From VAZQ01 sp963744275 (GTDB lineage: Bacteria; Pseudomonadota; Alphaproteobacteria; Rhizobiales; Xanthobacteraceae), in assembly GCA_963744275.1 (NCBI GenBank), contig CAVUSX010000009.1, positions 62,001 through 126,000 on the forward strand: a stretch of 64,000 bases of DNA, written 5' to 3'. The notes beneath the pieces are model-generated. The model ran no database searches. It worked only from the letters and a program-made list of their open reading frames with translations, and was not told the DNA's origin. Shown here in pieces: positions 19,168-28,108 of this stretch (its first letter is position 1; every line of letters begins with the position of its first letter). Made by a program: the position numbers and the translations under genes.

Positions 19168-20019
19168 ATGGCCGATGCCCACGCCAAGCCGCACCACGAC
19201 TATCACCTGGTCGATCCGAGCCCCTGGCCGGCGATCGGCGCCGTCTCGGCCTTCGTGCTGGCGGTCGGCCTCATAACCTGGATGCACCACATGTTCGCCG
19301 CCGCGCCGTGGATTTTCGCCGCCGGCGCGCTCGGCACCCTGTACACCATGTTCGGCTGGTGGAGCGACGTCGCCCGCGAGGCGACCTACGACGGCTACCA
19401 CACGCGCGTGGTGCAGATCTCCCATCGCTACGGGATGATCCTGTTCATCGCCTCCGAGGTCATGTTCTTCGTCGCCTGGTTCTGGGCCTATTTCAATACC
19501 GCGCTGTTTCCGGCCGACGTCCACCAGGTCGTGCGCGATCAGTTTCTCGGCGGAACATGGCCGCCCCAGGGCATCGAGACTTTCGACCCCTGGCACCTGC
19601 CGCTGCTCAATACCCTGATCCTGCTCACCTCCGGCACCACCGTGACCTGGGCGCACCACGCGCTGTTGGAGAACGACCGCGAGGGCCTCAAATGGGGGCT
19701 CATCCTGACCATCGCGCTCGGGCTTTCATTCACCTGCGTGCAGGGCTGGGAGTATTACCACGCCGCGTTCCACTACAGCGGCCACATCTACGGCGCCACC
19801 TTCTTCATGGCGACCGGCTTCCACGGCGCCCATGTCATCATCGGATCGACCTTCCTGATCGTTTGTCTGATCCGCGCCTATGCGGGCCAATTCACGCCGA
19901 CGCAGCATCTCGGCTTCGAGTTCGCGGCCTGGTATTGGCACTTCGTCGACGTGGTGTGGCTGTTCCTGTTCGCCTGCATCTACGTGTGGGGCTCGGGCGC
20001 GGAGCACGCCGCCGCCTGA
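19168..20019 (+). CDS. coxC: Cytochrome c oxidase subunit III
   Basis: About 283 residues from ATG 19168, with GGAG upstream; an earlier ATG at 19078 lies inside ctaG. Seven helices are visible from PAIGAVSAFVLAVGLIT to VVWLFLFACIYVWG. Signatures are FGWWSDVAREATYDGYHT, SEVMFFVAWFWAYFN, GTTVTWAHHALL, GWEYYHAAF and the closing FEFAAWYWHFVDVVWLF. Subunit III stabilises the catalytic core of the aa3 oxidase. Intact. A palindromic repeat follows 13 bases after the stop and may act as a transcription or mRNA-stability boundary. Confidence 0.96.
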   Translation: MADAHAKPHHDYHLVDPSPWPAIGAVSAFVLAVGLITWMHHMFAAAPWIFAAGALGTLYTMFGWWSDVAREATYDGYHTRVVQISHRYGMILFIASEVMFFVAWFWAYFNTALFPADVHQVVRDQFLGGTWPPQGIETFDPWHLPLLNTLILLTSGTTVTWAHHALLENDREGLKWGLILTIALGLSFTCVQGWEYYHAAFHYSGHIYGATFFMATGFHGAHVIIGSTFLIVCLIRAYAGQFTPTQHLGFEFAAWYWHFVDVVWLFLFACIYVWGSGAEHAAA

Positions 20020-20031
20020 CGGCGCGGCGGG

Positions 20032-20106
20032 GTAGGGCGCAATCGCTTTATTGCGCCGCTCGCCGCTCGGCGAGGCTGATGGCGCAATAAAGCGATTGCG
20101 CCCTAC
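20032..20106. repeat. Palindromic intergenic repeat, family A copy 2
   Basis: Inverted 26-base arms at 20032-20057 and 20081-20106 with a 23-base centre, giving the shortest copy of the family. It sits between coxC and the DUF983 gene inside the oxidase cluster, so it may split or attenuate the operon. Confidence 0.9.
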
Positions 20107-20183
20107 GAGCTGCGTCCCGGCCGCCGCAAGCCGGACCGGGGCGAGCCGCTGCGCGCCGCTTGCTGGGCCCTGCGTCATGCCGG

Positions 20184-20598
20184 ATGAAGATCGCTTCCGC
20201 GTCGCATCTGCCGGTCGGGCGGGGACTTGCCGGCCGTTGCCCGCGCTGCGGCAAGGGCAGGCTGTTCCGCGGCTTCCTGACGCTGGCGCCGCGTTGCGAG
20301 CGCTGCGGGCTCGACTATTCGTTTGCCGATTCCGGCGATGGCCCGGCGGTGTTCGTCATTCTCATCGCCGGCTTCATCGTGGTGGGCGCCGCCCTGGTGG
20401 TCGAGATGCTGTACGAGCCGCCCTACTGGGTGCATGCGCTGCTGTTGGGGCCCCTTGATCCTGATCACGACGCTTTGGCCGCTGCGCGCCATGAAGGGTC
20501 TCATGATCGCGCTGCAGTATCACCACCAGGCGGCGGAAGGCCGGCCGTCCGACGGCGATCCGCATGGCGGCAATCCGCATGGCGGCAAGGCGCCGTGA
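20184..20598 (+). CDS. DUF983 membrane protein of the cox cluster, one frameshift
   Basis: A zinc-ribbon-like start (RCPRCGKGRLFRGFLTLAPRCERCGLDY, two CxxC pairs) leads into two helices (AVFVILIAGFIVVGAALVV and, across the break, ILITTLWPLRAMKG). The break is in a CCCC run at 20451-20454; removing one C gives LLGPLILITTLWP, the expected family sequence. DUF983 proteins regularly sit between coxC and SURF1 in alphaproteobacteria, so a supporting role in oxidase biogenesis is inferred from context. The C-terminus is unusual, with DPHGGNPHGG. The stop overlaps the GTG start of the SURF1 gene. Confidence 0.85.
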
Positions 20599-21365
20599 AC
20601 GGCAGTGCGCGAGCGCGCCGCCGGCTCGCCGGCGTGGTGGTGCCGGGGATCGCGGCGCTGATCGTGTTCGCGGTCCTCCTCGGCCTCGGCAATTGGCAGC
20701 TCGATCGCAAGGCCTGGAAGGAAGGGCTGATCGACACCCTGGAGCAACGCCTGGCGGCCGCGCCGGCCGCGTTGCCGCCGCCCGCGGCTTGGCCGAGCCT
20801 GGCGCAGGAGCAGGACGAATACCGCCGCGTGCGCTTCACTGCGCAGTTCCTGCCCGACCAGGAAGCGCTGGTCTTCACCAGCGGCTCGGCCTTCCGTCCC
20901 GACGTGTCGGGCTCCGGCTACTGGATCTTCGCGCCGGCGCGGCTTGCCGGCGGCGGCCTGATCGTGGTCAACCGTGGCTTCGTGCCGGAGGGCCGGCAGG
21001 ACAAGGCGAGCCGCGCGGCCGGCGAGGTCGCGGGCCCGCTCGACATGGTGGGGGTCATGCGCTGGCCGGAAGCGGCCGGATGGTTCATGCCGCAAGCCGA
21101 TCCCGGCCATAATCTCTGGTTCGTGCGCGATCCATCGGCCATCGCGCAAGCCAAGAAATGGGGCGAGGTGGCGCCCTTCTTCATCGAGCTGGAGAGCCCG
21201 TCGCCGCCGGGCGGCCTGCCGCAACCCGGTCCGCTCAAGGTCAACCTGCCGGACGACCATCTGCAATACGCGCTCACCTGGTTCGGTCTGGCGGCGGTGC
21301 TGGCGGTGTGGTTCGGGTTCTGGCTGCGCAGCCGCTGGCGGGAGGGCGCGCCGTCAGGCCCTTGA
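20595..21365 (+). CDS. SURF1-family oxidase assembly protein
   Basis: 256 residues from GTG 20595, which overlaps the preceding TGA. SURF1 (Shy1) proteins help deliver heme a to cytochrome c oxidase subunit I. The first helix (VPGIAALIVFAVLLGLG) is followed at once by NWQLDRKAWKEG, the family hallmark. The periplasmic domain contains YRRVRFTAQFLPDQEALVF, VVNRGFVPEGRQ and ADPGHNLWFVRD. The second helix near the end (YALTWFGLAAVLAVWFGFW) is also diagnostic. It closes the oxidase cluster. Downstream, gene content changes abruptly to accessory genes. Confidence 0.93.
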   Translation: MNGSARARRRLAGVVVPGIAALIVFAVLLGLGNWQLDRKAWKEGLIDTLEQRLAAAPAALPPPAAWPSLAQEQDEYRRVRFTAQFLPDQEALVFTSGSAFRPDVSGSGYWIFAPARLAGGGLIVVNRGFVPEGRQDKASRAAGEVAGPLDMVGVMRWPEAAGWFMPQADPGHNLWFVRDPSAIAQAKKWGEVAPFFIELESPSPPGGLPQPGPLKVNLPDDHLQYALTWFGLAAVLAVWFGFWLRSRWREGAPSGP

Positions 21366-21405
21366 GCCGAGCCGGCCGCCATCGCCTCATTTCGGCGCCA
21401 GCGCC

Positions 21406-22485
21406 TTACTTCGGCGCCACCATCTCGTTGAATTGCGCGATCACGTCCTTCGGGGTCGCGGCCATTTGGGAGATGAGCTTGACCACGGCATCGCCGTCGA
21501 TCGGGCTCACATCGAGCCCGAGCTTTTGCGCATCGGCCACGAAGGCCGGGTCGCGGCTCATGTCCATGAAGGCGCCTTGCAGGGCCTTGGCGCGATCGGG
21601 CGGCAAATCGGGCGGCGCCGCGATCGGCAAGGCCATGAAGAAGGGCGCCTCCGCGAAGGCGATCAGCGCCAGCGCCTTGGGATCCTTGGTCAGCTCGCGC
21701 CCGATCGGCACCTCCGGCAGCTCGGGCAGGCGGGTGGTGCGGCTGAACGCCACCAGCGGGCGAAAGGCCCCGGCCTCCCACAGCGACCTCTGGCCGGCCT
21801 TGAGCGCGCTCACCCCGTTGATCTGCCCGTCGACCTCGCCGCGCTGCTGCGCCAGGAAGACGGCCGCCGCGCCCGCATAGCCGCGCACGATCTGCACGTT
21901 GAGGTGCAGAACGTCCCGGGCGATGATCGAGAAGATCAGATTGGTCGCGCCCGCCCCGGTGGTGCCGAGCCGGGCCGGAGTGCCGGGCTTCTCGAGATCG
22001 GCGACGGTCTTGGCCGGGAAGCTCGCATTCACCTGCAGCAGATAGGCGTCATTGGCGTAGGACGACACGCTGCCGAGCCAGGTCAGCTTCAAGGGATCGA
22101 ACCGCACATTGGGATCGCCCTGGATGGCGAGCTGGGGCGTGCCGCGCTCCAGGATCGCGATCGCCGAGCCGTCCTTCTCGGCGTTGACATAGAGACGGTT
22201 GGCGAGCGCGAGGCCGTTGGCGCCGGCGAGGTTCTGCACCACGATGGTCGGCTTGCCGGCGAGAAAATTCGGCATGTGCTTGGCGATGAGCCGGGCCGTG
22301 AGGTCGTTGATGCCGCCGGGCGCGCTCGCCACATAGAGCGTGATCGTGCGGCCCTTGTAGAACTGCTCGACCGTCTGGGCGCTGGCGCGCGCGCCCGGGA
22401 ACGTCGCCGCGCCGATGCCACCGATGCCCGTGAGGGCCAGCAACAGCAAGGCGGGGAACCGCTTGCGCCAAGGCGGGTGGGTCAT
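21406..22485 (-). CDS. Tripartite tricarboxylate transporter (Bug) family binding protein
   Basis: About 359 residues from ATG 22485. A signal peptide (RFPALLLLALTGIGGIGAA, cleavage near ARASA) precedes the binding domain: VEQFYKGRTITLYVASAPGG, NLAGANGLALANRLY, RLGTTGAGATNLIF and a C-terminal helix-rich lobe. Bug proteins are periplasmic receptors for carboxylates, aromatic acids or amides and normally serve TctA/TctB permeases. No permease genes are near it, so it is an orphan receptor. It faces the VOC gene divergently. Substrate not predictable from sequence. Confidence 0.88.
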   Translation of the reverse strand: MTHPPWRKRFPALLLLALTGIGGIGAATFPGARASAQTVEQFYKGRTITLYVASAPGGINDLTARLIAKHMPNFLAGKPTIVVQNLAGANGLALANRLYVNAEKDGSAIAILERGTPQLAIQGDPNVRFDPLKLTWLGSVSSYANDAYLLQVNASFPAKTVADLEKPGTPARLGTTGAGATNLIFSIIARDVLHLNVQIVRGYAGAAAVFLAQQRGEVDGQINGVSALKAGQRSLWEAGAFRPLVAFSRTTRLPELPEVPIGRELTKDPKALALIAFAEAPFFMALPIAAPPDLPPDRAKALQGAFMDMSRDPAFVADAQKLGLDVSPIDGDAVVKLISQMAATPKDVIAQFNEMVAPK

Positions 22486-22708
22486 CGGTCTTCTCCAGCG
22501 GCGGTAATTCTCGAGCCAAAATGACCGGATCGCCGCGCCGCGGTCAAGCGCGGAACGCTTGCCCGCCGCCGCCAGGTTCCTTGAGGCCCGTGGGAGGGCG
22601 CGACGAATTCCCGCCGCCTGCGCCCTGGAAAAATCGGGCAAACTTCTGCAATATCAGCCATAAGCTCAGCACCGAGAAAGCCGAATTGTTCCGCCCCGGA
22701 GACCGCCC

Positions 22709-23524
22709 ATGTTTTCCAAGATCAACCACGTCGCCATCGTCAGCGACAATTACGCGCAGCTCGCCCAGTTCTACGAGGCGGTGTTCGGCATGAAGACCTC
22801 GCCCAAGACCCGCCCCGGCCGGGCCGTGACGGTGGGCGACGGCTATGTCGGGCTCAATATCAATCCGCGCCGCGCCGGACGCTCGGCCGGGCTCGATCAT
22901 TTCGGCATCCAGGTCGACGATTGCGAGACGGTGTTCAACCGGATGCGCGCGAAATATCCGACCGTGAAGTGGCTCAAGCGCCCCTCCAACCGCCCCTTCG
23001 CCGGCATCACCACCCATGACCCGGACGGCAACGTGTTCGACATTTCCCAGAAGGACATGGCGAACCGCACCTCGATCTATGTGGAGAACGACGGCAAGGC
23101 CAATCCGCGCCACATCAATCATGTGGCGATGCGCACCATGCGGCCCGATGCGATGGCCGAATTCTATCGCGACGTGTTCGAGCTCGCGCCCAGCAACGTG
23201 GACAAGCAGGAAGGCGACGCCAATCATTATCTGACCGACGGCCACGTGACGCTGGTCATCATGCCATGGGACATCACCGACTACGACGCGACCGGCATCA
23301 TCACGCCCGGCATGGATCATATCGGCTTCAAGGTCGAGAGCCTCGAGGCCCTGAAGGCGGACGTCCAGCGCATCGCCGACGACAATCCCCGCCTGGCGCC
23401 GGCTCCGGTCGGCACCGGCAAGGAGGGCGCGGCGCTGGCGAAGCTGTTCGAGCGCAGCTGCTCGCTCGGTCAGCACTGCCTGGCGGATCCGGACGGCATA
23501 TTGATCGATGTGATGGCGGACTGA
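22709..23524 (+). CDS. Two-module VOC (glyoxalase/extradiol dioxygenase fold) protein
   Basis: 271 residues made of two VOC modules: residues about 1-115 (KINHVAIVSDNYAQLAQFY, GLDHFGIQVDD, THDPDGNVFDIS) and about 140-270 (HINHVAMRTMRPDAMAEFY, GMDHIGFKVESLEAL, LADPDGILIDVM). His and Glu/Asp metal-ligand positions in each module (HVA, DHFG/DHIG, DPDGN) suggest a divalent-metal enzyme. No signal peptide. Two-module members include glyoxalases, extradiol ring-cleavage dioxygenases and isomerases, so the reaction remains open. It lies between two orphan Bug receptors, which hints at a joint role in using an organic acid. Confidence 0.83.
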   Translation: MFSKINHVAIVSDNYAQLAQFYEAVFGMKTSPKTRPGRAVTVGDGYVGLNINPRRAGRSAGLDHFGIQVDDCETVFNRMRAKYPTVKWLKRPSNRPFAGITTHDPDGNVFDISQKDMANRTSIYVENDGKANPRHINHVAMRTMRPDAMAEFYRDVFELAPSNVDKQEGDANHYLTDGHVTLVIMPWDITDYDATGIITPGMDHIGFKVESLEALKADVQRIADDNPRLAPAPVGTGKEGAALAKLFERSCSLGQHCLADPDGILIDVMAD

Positions 23525-23528
23525 AGCT

Positions 23529-23661
23529 GTAGGGTGGGCAAAGGCGGCCACAAGACTTCGATTGTCGCACTATGCCGGGTCCGCCGTGCCCACGCGGAGC
23601 GGCTCGATCGGTGATAGACTTCGCGTGGGCACGGCGCGAATGGCGCCTTTGCCCACCCTAC
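23529..23661. repeat. Palindromic intergenic repeat, family B (nested inverted repeats)
   Basis: Outer perfect 17-base arms (GTAGGGTGGGCAAAGGC at 23529-23545 and its complement at 23645-23661) enclose inner perfect 15-base arms (CGCCGTGCCCACGCG at 23582-23596 and its complement at 23622-23636). This matches the GTAGGGTGGGCAAAGGC repeats I associate with Bradyrhizobium relatives. It sits just after the VOC stop codon. Confidence 0.88.
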
Positions 23662-23739
23662 GCGGTTCTTGGTTGATCGGAGTCCGTGCCGGCACGATCG
23701 TTTTCGGTGCGCACGGGAGCCATGAGAAGGACTTGAACG

Positions 23740-24787
23740 ATGCGCTGGAAATTTCCGATATCCGCCGCTGCGCACGCTGGGCCTCGCGCTCGGCGCGAGC
23801 GCCGCATCCGCGGACCAGATCGCCGATTTCTACAAAGGCAAGCAGATCAACTGGATCCTCAGCGCCGGCGCCGGCGGCGGCTATTCCGCCTATGCGCTCG
23901 CCTTCGCGCCGCATTTCAGCGCCCACATTCCGGGCAATCCGCACATCATCGTCCAGAACATGCCCGGCGCCGGCGGCATCCGGGCGATGCTCTACCTGCA
24001 GAGCGTCGCGCCCAAGGACGGCACCACCATCGGGCTGGTGCATTCGAGCGTGCCGTTCGCGCCGCTCTACGGCATCAAGGGCGCCAATTTCGATCCCCGG
24101 CAGATGAACTGGATCGGCAGCATCAATGCGGCGACCGGCATCTGCGTGTCCTGGACCGCTTCCGGGATCACCACCTGGCAGGATCTCATCGACAAGGAGT
24201 TCATCGTCGGCGGCACCGGCGCGGGCTCGCAGATGGAGACCATGCCGGCCATGCTCGACAAGCTGTTCGGCACCCACATCAAGGTGATCTCGGGCTACAA
24301 GGGCGGCAACGACGTCTATCTGGCGATGGAGCGCGGCGAGGTGCAGGGCCGCTGCGGCGGGCTGATCTCCTCCATCAAGTCGACGCGCCCGACCTGGTTT
24401 CCGCAGAAGAAGGTCTCGGTGCCCATCCAGATCGCGCTCGAGCGCGATCCCGAATTTCCCGATTCGCCGGCGGTGATCGAGTTCGCCAAGGACGCGCGCA
24501 CCAAGGCCGTGCTGCAGCTGATCCTGGCCCCCATGGGCATGGACCGGCCGATCCTGGCGCCGCCCGGCACGCCGCCCGACACCGTGGCGGCGTTGCGCAA
24601 GGCCTTTCACGACACCATGAGCGATCCCGCCTTCATCGCCGAAGCCGACCGGCAACATCTCGAGATCCAGGACGTCGACGGCGACAAGATCGCCCGGCTC
24701 CTGCAGGACGCCTACAAGCTGCCGCCCGAGGTGGTGAAGGCCGCCAACGAGGCGATGGCGCTCACCGGCGCCGGCGGCGAGAATTAG
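23740..24787 (+). CDS. Second Bug-family binding protein, N-terminal frameshift
   Basis: The mature protein is in the frame beginning about 23760: LRTLGLALGASAASADQ as signal peptide end, then IADFYKGKQINWILSAGAGGGYSAY, NMPGAGGIRAMLYL, GGTGAGSQMETMPAML and GYKGGNDVYLAMERGEVQGRCG. ATG 23740 (MRWKF) is in a different frame, so one base is probably wrong near 23752-23762. The glycine-rich loops are typical of tripartite tricarboxylate binding proteins. It is more distant from the 21406 protein than a recent duplicate would be. No TctA/TctB genes accompany it. It is followed 50 bases later by a DUF1330 gene. Confidence 0.83.
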
Positions 24788-24837
24788 GTGGTGCACACAT
24801 TTTCGCGGTCTTTCATCCCTCAACCAAGGAGCGGACA

Positions 24838-25224
24838 ATGAACCGGCACCTCACGTTCGGAATGACATTGGTCGGCGGCATCGCCATCGGGGCTTTCGCG
24901 GTTGAAGCCCTTCATGCGCAGGCCAAGCCCCCGGCCTACGTCATTGCCGACAACATCGTGAACGACCAAGCCGGATATACCAAGGATTTCATTCCGCCGG
25001 TCACGAAAGCGATCGAGGACGCAGGCGGCAAATTTCTCGCACGCGGCGGCAAGACGATTGCCATGCATGGCGCGCTGACGGCAAACCGCGTCGTCGTGCT
25101 GCAGTTCGAGAACCTGGATAAGGCGCAAGCGTGGTGGAACGCACCGGCCACGAAAGCCGCCTTCGCGATCGGCGAGAAATACGCGACCCTGCACGACTAT
25201 GCGGTCGAGGGCGTCTCGCCATAG
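24838..25224 (+). CDS. Exported DUF1330-domain protein
   Basis: 128 residues from ATG 24838 (GGAG just upstream). A signal peptide (FGMTLVGGIAIGAFAVEALHAQ) precedes a small ferredoxin-like alpha/beta domain: AYVIADNIVNDQAGYTKDF, GGKFLARGGKTIAMHG, VVVLQFENLDKAQAWWN and YAVEGV, the standard order of DUF1330 proteins. The family is usually short and cytoplasmic; a signal peptide is a common variant in Rhizobiales. No enzymatic role is established to my knowledge. It lies at the convergent junction with the two GlcG/HbpS genes. Confidence 0.85.
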   Translation: MNRHLTFGMTLVGGIAIGAFAVEALHAQAKPPAYVIADNIVNDQAGYTKDFIPPVTKAIEDAGGKFLARGGKTIAMHGALTANRVVVLQFENLDKAQAWWNAPATKAAFAIGEKYATLHDYAVEGVSP

Positions 25225-25256
25225 ACGACTTCAGGGCGCGGTGCGTGAGAGCGGGC

Positions 25257-25767
25257 TCACCTCATCCGGTCCTTGATCTTCTCGAGCGCGGCCTTGGCGC
25301 AGACCACGTCATTGTCGCCGCCGGGCGCGCCGCTCACGCCGAGCGCCCCGATGACCTCGTCGCCGACCTTGATCACCACGCCGCCGGCGTTGAGCAACAG
25401 GTGGGGCACCTTGGCGAACGCGCTCGACACCCGGCCGCCCTTCGCGCGCTCGACCAGCTCGGCGGTATCCATGCCGAAGCTCGCGGCCGTATAGGCCTTG
25501 TCGATGGCGTTGAGGACGTTCTGCGCGGCGGCGCCATCGCCGCGCAACGCCGCCTGCTGCACGCCGCTATAGTCGAGCACGACTGCGCCCACGTGATAGC
25601 TCTTCTGCGCGCAGGCCGTGACCGCGCCCAGCACCAGCTCGGCCGCGAGCGCGGCGGACAGGCGCTTGGCGCTCACCAGCCCTTCGGCCCGGGCCGCAGG
25701 TTGCGCCGACGCCGCGATGGCGAGCGCGGCCGCACATTTGAAAAGCTTGGCTGCGTATCGATGTCAT
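25257..25767 (-). CDS. GlcG/HbpS-family (DUF336) exported protein 1, one frameshift
   Basis: From ATG 25767, preceded by GGGAGGG, the signal peptide reads MTSIRS then, across a one-base insertion near 25748, KLFKCAAALAIAASAQPAARA. The domain follows: LVSAKRLSAALAAELVLGAVTAC, VGAVVLDYSGVQQAALRGDGA, AYTAASFGMDTAEL, GGVVIKVGDEVIGALGVSGAPGG and DNDVVCAKAALEKI. GlcG/HbpS proteins form octamers; HbpS of Streptomyces binds heme, while other members lie near glycolate or propanediol genes. Which ligand applies here is unknown. A second copy follows upstream at 25782, so the two are probably one operon. Confidence 0.83.
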
Positions 25768-25781
25768 GGCCATCCCTCCCG

Positions 25782-26291
25782 CTACTTGAGCCGATCCTTG
25801 ATCTTGTCGACGCCGGCGCGCGCACAGGCCGTGTCCATATTGTTGCCGCGCGCGCCGCTGATGCCGATGGCGCCGACGATCTCGTCGCCGGCCTTGATCA
25901 GCACGCCGCCCTGGGCGAGCAGGAGCCGCGGCAGCCTGGTGATCGGACCGGGCGGCGGGCGGGTTTTCGCGCGCTCCACCAGGTCGACGCCGTCCATGCG
26001 GAACGAGAGCGTGGTATTGGCCTTGTAGTCGGCGGTGTCGACGGTGTGGATGCCGGCGCCGTCGCCGCGCAGGAACGCCTGTTGCAGACCGGCCGGATCG
26101 AGCACGACCCCGCTGACCTGCTGGCCCTGCTTGGCGCAGGTCTCGACCGCCGTGGTCAGCGCCTCGTAGGCGAGCGCAGCCGTCAGATAGCTCTTTTTGA
26201 TGAGGCCTTGGGCGCTCGCGGGTCCCGCGCACAAGGCCAGGAGCGGCAGCGCAACGGCGGCCCGGCCCATTAAGGCTCCTTTCAAACGCAT
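25782..26291 (-). CDS. GlcG/HbpS-family (DUF336) exported protein 2
   Basis: 169 residues from ATG 26291 (GGGAGG upstream). The signal peptide MGRAAVALPLLALCAGPASAQ precedes a DUF336 domain with SYLTAALAYEALTTAVETCA, VSGVVLDPAGLQQAFLRGDGAG, TLSFRMDGVDLVERAKTRP, GGVLIKAGDEIVGAIGISGARG and the ending DKIKDRLK. It matches the 25257 protein motif by motif, including the LRGDGA and GAxGxSGA loops, and lies directly upstream of it with a 14-base gap. Paired paralogs could form a hetero-oligomer. Intact. Confidence 0.86.
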   Translation of the reverse strand: MRLKGALMGRAAVALPLLALCAGPASAQGLIKKSYLTAALAYEALTTAVETCAKQGQQVSGVVLDPAGLQQAFLRGDGAGIHTVDTADYKANTTLSFRMDGVDLVERAKTRPPPGPITRLPRLLLAQGGVLIKAGDEIVGAIGISGARGNNMDTACARAGVDKIKDRLK

Positions 26292-26559
26292 TGTGATGCC
26301 TCCCTTTTCGGTGCATCGGCCGCGCACCTTGCTTGAACGATAGGCCAACTCGGGCCGGGGAAAAAGGTCCGGTGCGGCCTTCGCCGCGCGCGCGTGCCGG
26401 CTCTCGGGCATGCTTTCTGCGGTTCCGCGACCTGTGTGGCCGGCTACTCAATCGGCTTCGATTGCGGTACGCTGATCGACATTGCCTAAGATCAAGGCGT
26501 CCTCGGCGGTTGGCCGTCTCGGATGGAATGGCGCGGCCGACGACGAACGGGAGGTTGGC

Positions 26560-27486
26560 ATGAAGGTGCGCAGGGACTTGCCCGTGTTGGTGATATTGAC
26601 GGCAGCGGTTGCGGCAACGGCCGCGGCCCAAACGGCGGCGCCCGCGGCGGTGACTGCCCGCGATGCCGCATCGATCCCGGATTTTTCCGGCGCCTGGGCG
26701 CATCCCGGGATCGGTTTTGGCCTGCCGTTGTCGGGGCCCGGCCCGGTGCGCAACAAATCGCGCCTGCGCTCCGGCGCCAGCAATCCCGATCAGCTGGTCG
26801 GCGACTACAGCAATCCGATCCTGAAGCCGCAGGCCGCCGAGCTGGTCAAGAAGCTCGGCGACATCTCATTGTCGGGCCGGGCTTTTCCGGACCCGGACAG
26901 CCAGTGCCTGCAAAATCCGGTGCCCTATATCTTCTGGAACTTCTACCTCCAGCTGCTGCAGCAGCCCGACAAGGTCACGCTCGTCTACCAGCACGACGAC
27001 GACTTCCGCCAAGTGCGCCTCAACCAGCCGCACCCCGCAACCGTGATCCCGTCCGTGCATGGGGATTCGGTCGGCCATTACGAAGGCGACACGCTGGTCA
27101 TCGACACCGTGGGGGTCCGGGTCGGGCCGTACCGCACGATCGACCGTTTCGGCACGCCGTATACGCCCGCCTTGCACGTGGTCGAGCGCTATCGTCTCAT
27201 CGACTATGAGGCCACCAAAGCAGGGCTGGATAAACTCAAGCAAGAATGGCCGCCCGTCGGCGCCACCATCGATCCCAATTACAGGGGCAAGGGCTTGCAG
27301 CTCGAGTTCACGGTGGAGGATGAAGGCGTCTTCACCATGCCCTGGTCGGCGACGATTACCTACGGCCGCGACGCGAATCCCTGGGAGGAACGCATCTGCG
27401 CCGAGAATGTGCAACACGAGTATGATGGACACTTCTTTTCCGACCGGGACGCGCATGTGCCGACCGCCGACAAGCCGGACTTCTGA
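26560..27486 (+). CDS. Secreted protein of uncharacterised family (type B paralog 1)
   Basis: 308 residues from ATG 26560 with GGGAGG upstream. The signal peptide runs to about VAATAAAQ. The mature part opens SIPDFSGAWAHPGIGF and holds the type B core: SVGHYEGDTLVIDTVGV, RFGTPYTPALHVVERYRLID and VEDEGVFTMPWSATITY, then CAENVQHEY and the ending DKPDF. An N-terminal SNPILKPQAAELVKK segment parallels the DNPILQPWAREVVRK segment of the 33268 and 35127 proteins. It is longer than those by an insert around KQEWPPVGATIDP. Exported, no recognised catalytic site, function unknown. Confidence 0.8.
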   Translation: MKVRRDLPVLVILTAAVAATAAAQTAAPAAVTARDAASIPDFSGAWAHPGIGFGLPLSGPGPVRNKSRLRSGASNPDQLVGDYSNPILKPQAAELVKKLGDISLSGRAFPDPDSQCLQNPVPYIFWNFYLQLLQQPDKVTLVYQHDDDFRQVRLNQPHPATVIPSVHGDSVGHYEGDTLVIDTVGVRVGPYRTIDRFGTPYTPALHVVERYRLIDYEATKAGLDKLKQEWPPVGATIDPNYRGKGLQLEFTVEDEGVFTMPWSATITYGRDANPWEERICAENVQHEYDGHFFSDRDAHVPTADKPDF

Positions 27487-27566
27487 GCGGCGTCGGTCCC
27501 GAGAGCGGCTTCGGTTCTTTCTCCGGTGAACATCGGTCGGTGTCGGGCGCAAGCGAGGGAGCACGA

Positions 27567-27905
27567 ATGCAAATCGAGAAGGAGCAGGTCGGCGACGCCT
27601 ATGTGGTGACGGTCCATGGGCGCCTCGACGGCATCTACAGCAGCGCGTTCGCCAACCAGGTCGGCGAGCTGATCACCGGGACAACTCCGAAACTCCTGAT
27701 CGACTTCAGCGACATCGATTTCGTCACCAGCGCGGGGCTGCGGGCGCTTCTGCTGCTGGTGAAGAAGGCCAAGGCATCCGGTAGTGTCTTTGCGCTCTGC
27801 GGCGTCAATGAGCAGGTGCTGGAGGTCCTCGATATCAGCGGCTTCACCGCGATGTTCAGCATACATTCCGGCCGCGCCGAGGGTATCGCGGCCTTGAACG
27901 TATGA
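27567..27905 (+). CDS. STAS-domain protein (anti-sigma factor antagonist-like)
   Basis: 112 residues from ATG 27567 (GAGGGAG upstream), preferred over an ATG-like start at 27540. The complete STAS fold is visible: MQIEKEQVGDAYVVTVHGRLDG, LLIDFSDIDFVTSAGLRALL and VFALCGVNEQVLEVLDISGF. The serine in FVTSAGL is at the position phosphorylated by anti-sigma kinases in SpoIIAA/RsbV. No kinase or phosphatase gene is adjacent, so its partner is unknown. It could act in a general stress-response or transporter-regulating switch. Cytoplasmic and intact. Confidence 0.9.
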   Translation: MQIEKEQVGDAYVVTVHGRLDGIYSSAFANQVGELITGTTPKLLIDFSDIDFVTSAGLRALLLLVKKAKASGSVFALCGVNEQVLEVLDISGFTAMFSIHSGRAEGIAALNV

Positions 27906-28108
27906 CGCAGCCGACGACGTCGATGCTTCCATCGGCCTGGCGTAGGCTGGCCCCGGTGTAGGCTCCCGCCCCGCCGGCGGCATCCGGCGCAAGCCGGCCG
28001 AAACGGCTGGCAATCGCGCGCCAACCAGCGACGCGCGTTGGGGTTGTCGTTAAATCCGCACGCATACGCATTCACAATGCCGGCCTTTAGCCGGGGCAGT
28101 GGGATTCA

